From: Volvox africanus
Taxonomy: Eukaryota; Chlorophyta; Chlorophyceae; Chlamydomonadales; Volvocaceae
Assembly: GCA_030268105.1 (NCBI GenBank)
Contig: BSDZ01000008.1
Coordinates: forward strand, 186,001-250,000
Direction: 5' to 3'
DNA: 64,000 nucleotides
The notes under the pieces were generated by a model that searched no databases, was not told the origin of the DNA, and saw nothing but the letters and a program-made list of their open reading frames with translations. A program made the position numbers and the translations under genes. Below are positions 28,775 to 40,100 of this stretch, piece after piece; the first letter of the stretch is position 1, and the number at the start of each line of letters is the position of its first letter.

Positions 28775-29032
28775 TCATCCACAGATGATAAATGCAAGTT
28801 GCCCGAGAGTGTCGGCGTCCAGGGTTGTAGTCATTCCACTGCAGAATCCGTTCCACCACTCTGCCACATACCGGCGAGTCACGTTACACAGACACTGTTT
28901 GGGCACCATCACTGTGATGGCGACGGGGACGACTAGGCTCGCGTCAGTCCAGTTCAGTTTCCCAGGCACCGGACCTGCCGAAGGCTCCTGCGCCGTGGCA
29001 AATGCCAAAAACTTGCAAGCTGAAGCTCTCAT
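28775..29032 (-). CDS. Candidate short ORF or exon, unidentified
   Basis: I do not recognise this. An ATG-initiated minus frame of 85 residues starts MRASACKFLAFATAQEP, which resembles a signal peptide, has one hydrophobic segment (SLVVPVAITVMVP) and ends with TGA. It may be a separate small gene or the last exon of the minus-strand candidate at 29.1-31 kb. The evidence is only open frame and composition. Confidence 0.2.
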   Translation of the reverse strand: MRASACKFLAFATAQEPSAGPVPGKLNWTDASLVVPVAITVMVPKQCLCNVTRRYVAEWWNGFCSGMTTTLDADTLGQLAFIICG

Positions 29033-29109
29033 GGGCCGATCCCGGTAGGTACGTTCCTAGACGGGTGCCACATTAGCACGAGCGCCACAGATGATTTCGG
29101 AGCAGAGGC

Positions 29110-31000
29110 GCCGGCTCACCCTGCCTTGCAAAGCTCTCTCTTCTGACCTCTGGCTGAGTCTTCTCCAGCGCGCCCCAGCCGCCCATGCGCCCATGTAACA
29201 CACGACCACGTTAAGAGCAGGCCTGAGGAAATACGCTCCAATACTCACTGCATTAAAGAAATCTTTCAAGAGGGGTATGCTATCGCAACCAAACAAATAC
29301 ACATCTCTCTCACCTAAACGGAAAGTGAAGTGCGGACACCTTCATCCACAGTACGGCTCACTGTGTGGACCTCCGAGGGTTACCTGTCTCTGCGTGACGT
29401 TACCCCGGGCCTTCCATCGCTTGGTCATTCTCATTCCACTCCCTGTAATCTGACATTCGTTCACGAGCTTCCAATATCAAGATTAGCACAGCAGCGACAG
29501 AGTTAAGTTCCTCACACATACATACACACACACGCGCACACGATACATCCCACCCCCATACAATCCAGCCCGCCTTCGTCTTCTCGCATATACAAACAGA
29601 GCTATTATGGCCCCAGCGAGACGGTGGAGTTGAACGTATGTATAAATGTGCCACGAGGGCGGAGGCGCGCAGAACTCAGCCTGCCTCATTCCTCTTCCAG
29701 GAGCGAATGGTACGGATGTGCTCAAAACTGGTCAACGAAAACAGCCCGCTCGCAAGCCGTCCCTCCACTCCGCTTTAACCCAGACATGCGCGCGTACATG
29801 GCTGAAGCGCGCAATCATCCATGAGCAGCCGTGATTCTGGAGCATTCCCGGGTCCCCGACATGGCAAGACATCAAGTCCGACCACCGCGCGTCTGATGGG
29901 CATTGGCCGGACAGACAGACATGCAAACAGACGGAGTCATTTATGGAGCGCTAAGCGATCTCTTCACACTGCACATTCGGTCGCCTGCACCTCTCTCCCT
30001 CCTCCCTCGTTTCCCTTCCCCCCATGTATAAATGCGTAGAGGTTGGCTTAGGTTGGGCCGTCCCCTTCCCTGACCCACAACGTGCTAGTGTGGTGCGCTG
30101 TTATTAATCCATGGAGAGATGTTCAAGATGGACGCAAGTTAACGTCGCAGCTGCCCCCCTCCCCTTTCTGTTTTCCCCCACAGCATCACTTATCAGCCGA
30201 AGCTCAACCAGGACAAGTGGAACGCAGAAACATTTTCAGTAATCAGCGTTAGGAAGCTGCCTTCTATGGCAAATTTGTGCCGCAAGTTCACGCACTGATC
30301 AATTAATGACAACGACTCGGTGAGACTATCGCTGTGGTCGATCAAATACAAACACTTGGGGGATAACATCACAGCATATATATTGGCAAATGGGACCATG
30401 AAGATCAGCAGCAGCACCTGCAATATGGTTGCGGTGCATGTAGCGCACAGCCGCACATACAGCCTCCTCTCCTTTCCTGCCCGCCTCGTTCCTGGCCCTT
30501 CCCTCCTCCGCACCCTATACGGTTAATCCACATCATTTTCCTCGTAGAAAGCGTTTGGGAGGGCAAGCAGCAGGGGATCAAATGGACGCCCGAAGAGCTG
30601 CTGCAGGCACGGGCCGCTGGCCCAACCCCCCAATCCATCATCAGTTTCCCCTCCCCTGTCCGTCCCTTCACCAACCATGATAACATCCCCTCTGCTATCC
30701 GAATTTCGAATCGCTCCATGTACGGATACAGACATGATAACTGCTGTACATGGCTCTGTCCTTCCGTATCTGTTGACGCACATTTGCGCCCCGGCACCCG
30801 CCCTGTCTCGTCCCAAACTCTCCATAAACCGTCATACGCCTGGCGCGAGCGCGATGAGGTCAGGAGAGCATGTACTTCATTGTAATCCACGTGGATGTGG
30901 ATGGAGCCACAAACGCAGCGGTTTATTTCCTTTGGATGCGACGTGGTTCGCTGGGTCATGAAGAAGAACATATCGGGTATCAGGTCCTGCGGGAAAGCAG
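29110..31000 (-). CDS. Candidate multi-exon gene, unidentified, partly hydrophobic
   Basis: No family recognised. Four stretches look like exons bounded by plausible AG/GT: about 30875-30990 (LIPDMFFFMTQRTTSHPKEI), about 30540-30610 after GCCTGCAG (QLFGRPFDPLLLALPNAFYE), about 30193-30430 after ATTGCAG (hydrophobic VLLLIFMVPFANIYAV, then CLYLIDHSDSLTESLSLIDQ), and about 29110-29225 (ALNVVVCYMGAWAAGARWRR), preceded by a short stretch with SIPLLKDFFNA ending at a GTGAGT donor. Order and phase were not proved. It lies downstream of the EF-hand gene on the same strand and is convergent with PIG-P. Confidence 0.3.
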
Positions 31001-31168
31001 GAGAACAGCCGCTGCTTCTGCTTCTGCTAATAATTATAATAACCATGGCAACGAAGATTGAATCTCCAGGCAGCAGGGTGGAGTGCGACGGCTCACCGAG
31101 GGGGGACCTCTTAGTGAATGAATGTCGCGCAACCGCAGCAGGAGGCCGCACCGGCATGAGTAGCAGCA

Positions 31169-32345
31169 TCAGCTGCTGCTGCCCCTGGCGGCCTGCCGGG
31201 CTGAGTGTATCCCCAACCGGACGCTCAGCGGTTGCTTTAGTGGCAATGGGTAGGGCGCGGAGCTGCCCTCGTTCCGCAGGTGGGGCAGCACCCCGTCCTC
31301 CCCGCGGACTGCACGTCCCGGGCTAAGCATAGGGGCTGCGCCTGAATTGCCAGATATTGACATGGCGCCTGCCCCGACGCCAGTGGTATTGGGCGAACCG
31401 AGGCGCATATTGGACGCTGAGCGGCGCAGCGCGCCCCCGCTGCCTCCCCCACCGCCGGTAAGGTACGACGCACCGCTGGCTGAGTCCCGCGCAGGCATAA
31501 TCCCGTATGTGGTATGCGAGATGCCGGTCGAGCCGCCGCCGCCGCCACCTCCCCCCATTCCCGCGGGCCCTTGATTGCTGCTGCCGAGTAATGCTCCGGA
31601 GAGGCTGCGGGAGAAGCCGCCGGCACCTGGGGGCAGCCTGATCGTGGACTGGTGCACGAAGCGCAGGTCCAGCAGCTGTGGAGTATCGATAAGCTGTCGG
31701 TGAGACGGCGAGTTGGCGTAGTGGCTATACGGTCGGACACTACTGCCCAGCGGCGGCGACGGGCTGCTTCGTGGTATCGACATCACCGGTTGCTGAACGG
31801 ACGTGGAGGTCCTCGACGCCAGCGCATTCACGATACGGCGTTCGTCAGGCCCCAATGCTTCCAACAGAGTCTTGCTCATATCGGCTTGAGCGAGGCGGCG
31901 CACGCCGGCGATGCTGCCGCTGGTGCTGCGACCCGATGGCAGCACGCCGTTGCCGCCGCCGCCGCCGCCGCCGCTGCTGCTGCCTCCACTGCTGTTCGTG
32001 TCGCCGGCCTTGGCCCGCAGCGCCTCCATCTCCGCAGCCTTGGTCGCCTGGAGCGCCTCAAGATTGGCCTTATCAGAGATCTGCTGTATCTGCGCCTGGA
32101 CCTCTTTGTGGCCGTTGATGATTCCCTCCATCAGGCGCTTGCGGCGGTAGGCGGTCGCCATCAACCCGAACGGCACCTGCGGAAACAACAAACCGAGTTA
32201 TTGTCGTTGGTTGTTGTAACGACGGCTCGTATATTTGCACAAGGTTCTTATTATCACATGGGTTCACATCTCTCATGATTTGGGTCACAAACACACACAC
32301 ACACAAACATATGCATGCATGCACACGCACACACACACACACACA

Positions 32346-32383
<38 letters not shown>

Positions 32384-34502
32384 CCCGAGATTTGATGACC
32401 ACGGGGGGGCCCCTCGTGTGAACGCGAACCCAAAACCACACGTACACGTAACCAGACGTCAGATTCCATGTCTATCCACCTCCGGAGATACGTATATCAT
32501 GAGGACACGCTTGCATCTACTAGGATGGAGGGCGACTCGCCCAAACACACACACACAACCAATCACATACACACATATACACACCAACAACAATATGCGC
32601 GCGCGCGCACACACACACATATGTGCCATATGATATGCGTTGCATGTAGAATATAAAAAAGTCAACGACGGTGATTAACATAAACGCAATCAAAGCCCCC
32701 CTTGTCCTATGTCCCAATAACCTCCTGCGAATTCTGTGGGCGCGTACCATCCCCTGCTTGTGTTCGGAGGGTCCGCATTTCTCCTGCGGCAGAGCGAAAC
32801 TTCCCCGGGGTTAATTCGTCGCTACTAAACATACCGTGGTGTATGTGTGCGTGCGTGTTTACATATAGTGTAACACGGTACAATACATACGATATTCTGA
32901 TACGATGACAGTAACATTTGCTCCCGGTATTATAACGGTATCAATAACACACGTAGAGCCCAGGCGGAGAGGAGGCTGTTAAGGCGCAGCACAGCTTTCA
33001 GCCTCTCCTCCCTCGAGGATATCCCCCCAGGACCCCGTCAGTTGCGCTCCCGCGGACGTCCTTCCCCGCCTAGGAAAACAAGTACGGGCCAAGGGCCCTA
33101 TGGCTTGGATGAGATCGCAAAGATACGTGAATGCGTATTCTCTTCCCTTCCTCGAGACACGCCAACCCGGCAACCCGGCACGGCAACCCGGCAAACCAGT
33201 TGGAAGCACGGAACATGCTCACTTCTACGTTCCCTACCCCCCTCTCGCCCAGGACTCGTTTATTCGTTTTTCCCCAACGCACACCCGCCTTAGTTTCCGG
33301 TCCCCTTGAGTAGTGCCTTTCCTCCCAACACAGCTCTATCCCCTTTTTGTTTGGTGCCGACGATATGGCGCCACCCCGCAAGATGATGGGTTGAACGGTA
33401 GGTCCATCGGGAGGTGGCGTGACGCAGCTCTAGGTCCGATGAGGGCTCAATCCCCGTGAGGTCCGCGCCACCGCTCTTCCCCTCCGTCCCTATTTCCCCC
33501 TCGCTCCCTACTCTCCCTTTGTTCTCTTCCTGCCTCTCTCCCTGGTGATATGTTCAACTGCACCCATAACCTCATCCCCTCGCTTCCTCCCTCTCTACCC
33601 CAAATTCTCGCCCGTATCTATATCCCAGTGAGATACACAGCGACCAGGCGAGAACCCCACCTGGCCCTCATTCTTATCGCAATCGTCCTCTTCCGCCAAT
33701 CTTTGCAAAGTGACTGTCATGATCTCCAGGAATTCAGGATACTCGACCTCGCCGCTGCCATCATGGTCCACCTCTGCCAGCAACTGAGCCAGCTCTGTTC
33801 GCTTCATGCGTATACCTGCCAGTCAGGATAAAAAGAAAGAAATTGCCCAATATCAGAACAAATGGGCAAAAGCCTCTCCAGTGCTTCCCGGAGCCTTCCC
33901 ACCCCTCGAACCGCCCAGCCTGAGACAATTAGGCAAAGAACTAGCATAATTCTTTGGCATCAAATAACCTGGAAAACGCTTGAACAGAATTCGAAAGAAA
34001 GCAGGATATATGCATCCATTCAGAGTCTTAACTGACCGAGCATGACGTGCGTCAGGCCGGGACCATGGCCCGCAAGCAGCGTTTTTCTGTAGCTAAGAGA
34101 TGAAAACAATGCGGAGTAACATCGTACAAACCCTGGGCGTACCCAGAAGCTTGAACGCAGCGCCCAGCTCCTCGGCGTCGATTGCACCTGACCCGTCCTG
34201 ATCCATCAGCTCAAAGCATTCTTTCATTTGCTGCTTTTGTTCGTCTGACAATTTGGGCTTGACACCCTGCACCGCAAAATGGTGTGACAGTGGCGTTGAG
34301 TAACATGGAGTCGTCACGTCGGTAAGTGAGTCCGCGGCCCAGCCGTTATTCCAACGCTGCAACTCGCCTTGCCATGTTTCCTGAGCCATAATGAAACGGC
34401 CGAATAGAGGTCCGCATTAACCTGGAAAAGGTCCTTCTTCAAGGTAGGGTGTAACTCCTGGGGCCCTGCCCCTGCAGAAGCCCGGGCTTCCGCCGAAGCC
34501 AT
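31169..34502 (-). CDS. EF-hand calcium-binding protein with long low-complexity tail
   Basis: Exon 1 (34422-34502) starts MASAEARASAGAGPQELHPT. Exon 2 (34143-34266) holds an EF-hand, FELMDQDGSGAIDAEELGAA. The join LLG/IRMKRTELAQLL leads into exon 3 (about 33.67-33.82 kb), with a second EF-hand, EVDHDGSGEVEYPEFLEIMT. Both loops have the D-x-D-G-S-G-x-I/V-x-x-x-E pattern needed to bind calcium. A last exon (31169-32176) begins VPFGLMATAYRRKRLMEGII, continues as a predicted coiled coil (VQAQIQQISDKANLEALQAT) and then becomes a Gly/Ser-rich tail of about 270 residues. The EF pair resembles centrin/calmodulin, but only two loops are present and the tail is unlike either. A microtubule or cilium role is a guess from that likeness alone. 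The gene is divergent from the MscS channel. Confidence 0.75.
32286..32380 (+). repeat. (CA)n microsatellite cluster in EF-hand gene intron
   Basis: Several long CA runs, interrupted by CATATGCATGCATGCACACGC, lie in the intron before the last exon of the EF-hand gene. A second cluster lies at about 32545-32620. On the transcript strand they are (TG)n. Confidence 0.9.
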
Positions 34503-35043
34503 CGTGCAAAGAGACAATTGAAAAGACTACATCATGTTTAGGAGGTCTCTTTTCATAGGGTTCCACAACGCGTGGGCTGAGAGTGGAAAAGAGTTGCGGG
34601 TGACTTCACCAAGTGGGTGATTATTATACGACGGACTTCAAGTCAACAGATGAAGGTGGGAAATGTGTCTAAAATCAAAGGGCGTCTTCGATTGGGTTAC
34701 GAACGACATTCCGGGTTTCATGAATGCAGTCACGACCTCACGAGGGGACACTGATGCATCTCCCCCATAACAACACTATATGATGTTATGTTTGCAACAG
34801 CTTTTTCTAGTTCCGTACTAATTACTGTTTGCATTGCTGGAACTGTCAATTTTCGGAAGCTGGTCCAGCCTTGCACCAATCTACTTCCCAAAGAACGACC
34901 TGGAAGCGCAATATCAACGCATTTGATGTACACTATACCTTGAAATGTGCAGGTGGCGCAATTTGGGGTCACGAGCGCCCTTTGCGGCCAGTTGACCAGA
35001 CGTCCGAACCGTAACTTATGCAAACCGGACCAAACCTGCAACA
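34503..35043. promoter_or_regulatory. Divergent promoter region, EF-hand gene / MscS channel
   Basis: 541 bp between the two divergent ATGs. It is less GC-rich than the flanking exons. I could not single out a TATA box or named factor site. Confidence 0.45.
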
Positions 35044-37166
35044 ATGCGTCCGGCTGCTCTTCTAGGCGATGTACCGTCTTGCTCTAGACGCGCGTCGGCA
35101 GGATTGCTGCGCTCCCAACAATGCCAACCCGGTCGTTCTGGCCGTCTGGCTCATGTTGTACCAGCCACGGCCCCTCCTAGCAGCCCTGCAAGCTCCAGCT
35201 CATCAGCTCAAAGTGCGATTCCGGTCGATCCATCAGGGCAGCAGGCTCGTCCCGGCAATTCCACTCTAATTGCACAGAAGCCGCACTCAGCTCCCCAATC
35301 CGCACAGTCGCACACGTCCTCTCCTTCAGCATCCACATCTGGCGTTCCATATTCAAATGCATCGCCGGCAGCTGCGGCGCCCACAACCCCCACCTCGCCT
35401 CCCAGTAGTCCTGCCGCTCCATCCCCACGTGACCCCACACGAACTTCATTTCAGCAATCCCCCGTCCTTGGATCTGCCCCTCCAAGCACCAATCCTATAA
35501 CCGTAGCTGCAGCATCCGCCACGGCGGCAGAAGCACCCCATTTTGTGCCGTCCTCCCCTCCTGGATTGACACCGCAGCCGTTAGTCCCCCCACAGACGCA
35601 GCTGCAGCCACCCGCTGACTCCCGTGTTGTTGCAGCGGCTGTAGCGGCCGGCGCTGCCAAGGCAGACACAGGCACGACCCTGCTAGAGCCCTCCAGCACC
35701 GCCGCCGCGCCGGCGGATAGCCCCCTCCCCAGTAGCAACGGTCTGGGTGGCAACGCGCGGAGCAATGGCTATGCCGCTAGTGCTGCCTCAGTACCGTACC
35801 CCAGTCCCCCGCTGAGTGTTGTGATATCCCAGGGGCTGGGCAAACCCAACGGTGGCAGCGGCGCTAAACAGTCCTACGAGGGGCAGCAGCCGACCAGAAG
35901 CAGCACCATGGCGCCAAACGCCTCAGCGACGGGGATAAGCACGGGTGCCGCGAGTGGAGATGATGCCGCGGGGGGACCCACGGTGACGGTGGCGGTGTCG
36001 CCACAGATGGCATTATCGTCGAATGGCAAGCAGCTAGGGGCGCCCACAACAGCCGCAGCGGCGTCAATGGCCAGTGGCACTGCTTCAACATTAGTGGCGC
36101 AGCCGCCCACAGGTGGGGTCAGTCCCACTACTGCTACTGCTGCTACAGCGCTACCGAGCCCCAGTGCAGGTTCTGCTAATCCCGGGGCCACAGCGTCTGG
36201 GGGTCAACCCAAGGCCGTGGCCGCAGCCCCTGCATCTGCAGCAGGAGCGGCGGGGGTAATGGTGGCTACGGCCGCGCCGGCGGCGGTGCAAGCAGCTGCC
36301 CCGAGCGCCCCGGCGAGCCCAGCTGGGGTCGCGGCAGCAGCGTCCCCGGGATCTCCCTCCCCGCCGAGCTCCATTCCAAGCAGTAGCGGCAACGGTGCTG
36401 CTGTTGCCGCGGCCCCGGCGGTGCCGGCAGCTGCTGCTGCTGCTGCTACCGATGGCGCCGCTGTCGGAAGCAGCGCCGGGTCGGTAGCGCAGCCTCAACC
36501 GGCTCCGTCCCCTCCCTCAGCCGCTCCCACCTCCCCGTCCCCCTCCTCTCCCGCTCCTAGTGCCACCCAGGCAGGCCCGTCAGCCGCCACCGGCACGCCG
36601 CCGCCGCCGCCCGCCACCGCACACATCAACTCTGCCAGCTCTGGCTTCCAGCTGCGTCCCATTCACGTGGTCATCTTCGCCGCCCTCTTCCTGGGGGGGG
36701 CGCTGTTCACGGCCCTGACGGTGCAGTTCATCAATGACGTGGATTTTCAGGCGGCCGCAACGACAATCGCACGACGTGTCACCCGCAGTGTCGCGTTCCG
36801 CCAGTTATGCGTCATCGCGTGCGCGATCTTTTTGGTGCGGTTCGGACTGAACAACGTGCTGCGGGCATTGGCCAAGTTTTCATCCAACCCGGTGCAGTGG
36901 GACAAGTCCAAGGTGGGGGGGGAGGCGGGGGAAGGGGAAGTATTCCGCGGGGGATGGGGATTAGGCGCCCAAGTAAGTCAAGGGGATACAGACGGGCGCG
37001 CTGGCAATGTACCCCGCTCTCTGACCGCGTCTCTATTTTTCATTATCGGGTTGCACATCCACACCCCAACCCCCCACACACATCCGCACCCGCCTACCAA
37101 GGTTCGGGGTTTCTAATCCGGTACATGACATTACGTTACTCCTCTGGCAGTTTATTCTGTACTTTC

Positions 37167-37197
<31 letters not shown>

Positions 37198-40100
37198 ACC
37201 TTACCCCACATCCCCATCGTCCGAATGCACATGGGCGCAACAGCTCTCGGTGCCCTTACGGGTATGCTACAGACACCCCACCTGCCTCCCCGTTTCCCCC
37301 TCCCCCTTCAATAACGTACCGGATGGATCGGCCTTACGTCATTGGAAAAATCTTCCGTATAGGTGTACTACATATTGAAGGAGGTACGCCTCTTGGCGAT
37401 TAATATTTGGCTGGGGTAAGGGTTGTTGTTCCTTATCCTGGTCGACCCGATAATGGGCTGTGTGTGGGGTTTGCGTGTGTGGGCCTTGGGGCCTTGAAAA
37501 GGGGGGGGGTATGAAAGTGGAGGACAGTGGACCTGGCGAAATGGGAGTTTTGGAATTGGGGCCCAGACGAGGGGGGCTGGGCAAACGTGTGTATTGGCAC
37601 GGTAATTGTCAGAAACCTCAATATCTCAAGTTGTGTGTTGGGGGGAGGGGAGGTTCAACCACCCCGCAGGCTCCAAACTGGCCCCGTGGGAGCCGTACAA
37701 TACCCGGGCCCCTGGACCCCTTACCCCAAGGAAAGGAAATAATACCCTCTAACTTTCCCCGCCCTGCTGTCGTACAGGTGTACCAGCCCCTGGAGGTACT
37801 GTTATTCATCGCGGCTGTTTGCACAATCGCGGACTCCTTTGTGTCTCAGGTCATCTCGGTGCCCAGGGTAAGGGCTGGGGCCAAGGGTAAGGGGCAGAAC
37901 GGGAGTGGGGCTTAGGATATCCGAAGGGGGGCAGTGATCCGGTGTTTAGTTATCCGGTAACGGTTTTTTTGTTTAGTCTCGTTACACACAATTGGCCCAG
38001 TGGGGTGATAATGAACATATGTAGCCATGGATGGGTTGAGCAGAACGGAAATCCCGAAGCAGACGCGACAAAAAATGGCCAACCAAAGGCCCAGCGTCCA
38101 CTCCGATGTACGGATGATGTACGGACGTTTACGCAACTCGAAATGTAATAACAATAACACACCGCCGTTTTTATAGATAGATATATACCTCCCATGCTCC
38201 AGATGGAACCGCAATAGGATGTACCCCGATTGTAGCCAAAAACCGTGTTTTCTTCGGTACGCTTCAGAAAACTGATCAATTTTCCTTTTTGGGTATTGGT
38301 TGTGCGAACGGAAATAAGTAACGAAATCCTTTGAACGGAAATAGCGGGTTGGAGCTCTGGCTGTGTGCGAGGAAAGGTCAGAAGGTGTTGGGGAAGGACA
38401 ACGAAAGGCCATTTCGTCGCTTTCACTCCCACCCTCACAAGCCACCCTTCTCGGTTGTCCGTTCCTTACCGTTCCTTACCGGCCACCCAACCGCCGCCCA
38501 ACCGCCAGGCCACGGTGATCACGGTAGTTCGCTCCACGCTGTCAGTCAGCTTCATCATCGGGGCGGCGGTGGTGGTCTTCAACCTGAAGTCGCGGTTTTG
38601 CAAAGAGAACGCCTGGCAGGTGGGGGTGGACCCGGGGGGCCAGGAAAATACCGAATACACGTCGCGAAGGATGTGGAGCTACATACCCGCTCAACCCTTA
38701 CCCCCCATCCGGCACGTTTACCCGCGCAAAGCCGCGCATTCCCCATAAACCCTTCCCCCCTCTCTTTCCCGCTCTCCTCCACCTTACCTGATTTTTGTCA
38801 AGTACCTTCCACACTGCCCCCCTCCTTTCCCCCCCCCCCCCTTTCCCCTCCGCCGTTCCTTCGCAGAGCGAAATGAACGGTGACGTAACCGCACAGCGGC
38901 GGTGGGAGGCGTACGACAAGTTGGGCACATTCATCATCTACACTATCACCTTCGTGCTCGGCATCCAGGCGCTCGGACTGGAAGGTGCGTGTGTGTGCGC
39001 GCGTAATTGCGTACGCGTGTGGCTGCCTGTCAGCCTCTACCTTTAGCTTCCCGCCTCCTGCCTCCCCGCCTGACTCCCCGACCCCATTGGAGCCTTTTCG
39101 GCTTTGCGCTCCCGCTCCCCCCCCCCTTTTCCTCTGGCTTCCCCGCTCCCCCCTCCTCTAGCTTCCCCCCAGCAGCGTCTACAGCGGTATTATCTGTTTT
39201 GCCCCCCCTCCGCCCTCGGCCCTCCCTGCAGTCACATCCGTACTCGCGATCGGAGGTATCGGTGGTCTCGCCATTGGTCTGGCGGGTCGAGAGATTTGCG
39301 AAAATATCCTGAACGGCTTCCTCATTATGTCTACGGTGAGATCAGGACTGCGGGGGGAGGGGGGAAGCAAGGGGGGAAAGCAAACGAAACCCAGTCAGAC
39401 CGCACGAGTGAATGCGCACGTGTGCGTTAGAATGTCAGGGTTTAGTGTTCTAGGGTTTTAAAACCCCCGCACCGCCATGTCTCTGTGGGACGACGTATCT
39501 TATTTTTGGTTTTCTTGTTATCGTGTGCGCGCGCTTCATTTCTTGTTGCATGCTGTACATTCGCCTCCCTCTGCCCGCTCCAAAACCAACCGTACAGAGT
39601 CCCTTCGAGGTGGGAGATGAAGTTCACTTCTTCCACTCCAACAAAGTGGTCGAGGGTATGGTTCTGGATATCGGGTGGTACCGCACCACCATTCGCTCGT
39701 ACGAGAGGGAGGTGTTCGTCATCCCCAATGCCGTGTTTTCAAAGAACATCGTCCTCAACATCACTCGCAAGAACCGGGAGTGGAGGTTCTTCGAGATGAT
39801 CTGCGTGCGGGTGCAGGATGTGCACAAGGTGCCGAGGGTTTTAGGGTTTTAGGGTTTTAGGGGCTGTTCCTTTTCCCTTCATTATGAAAGCGAGTGGATC
39901 CGGGACGGGAGGGGAGGGGAGGGGAGGGGAGGTCCAAGACATACACCGCGTGTATTAATGGGCGGTAAACCGGTTCGGTGTAAGTCGATCTGCGTCAACT
40001 GCGCAACCAGAAGACAATGTGACCTATCTGTGCGGGGGGGTTTGGCGCAGGTGAACGCCATCATTCAGGACATTCGCCGAATCGTACGCAACGACCAACG

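Noticed and set aside
31652..32278. 208-residue plus-strand open frame
   Set aside because: Antisense shadow of the last exon of the EF-hand gene; low-complexity Ala/Arg reading.
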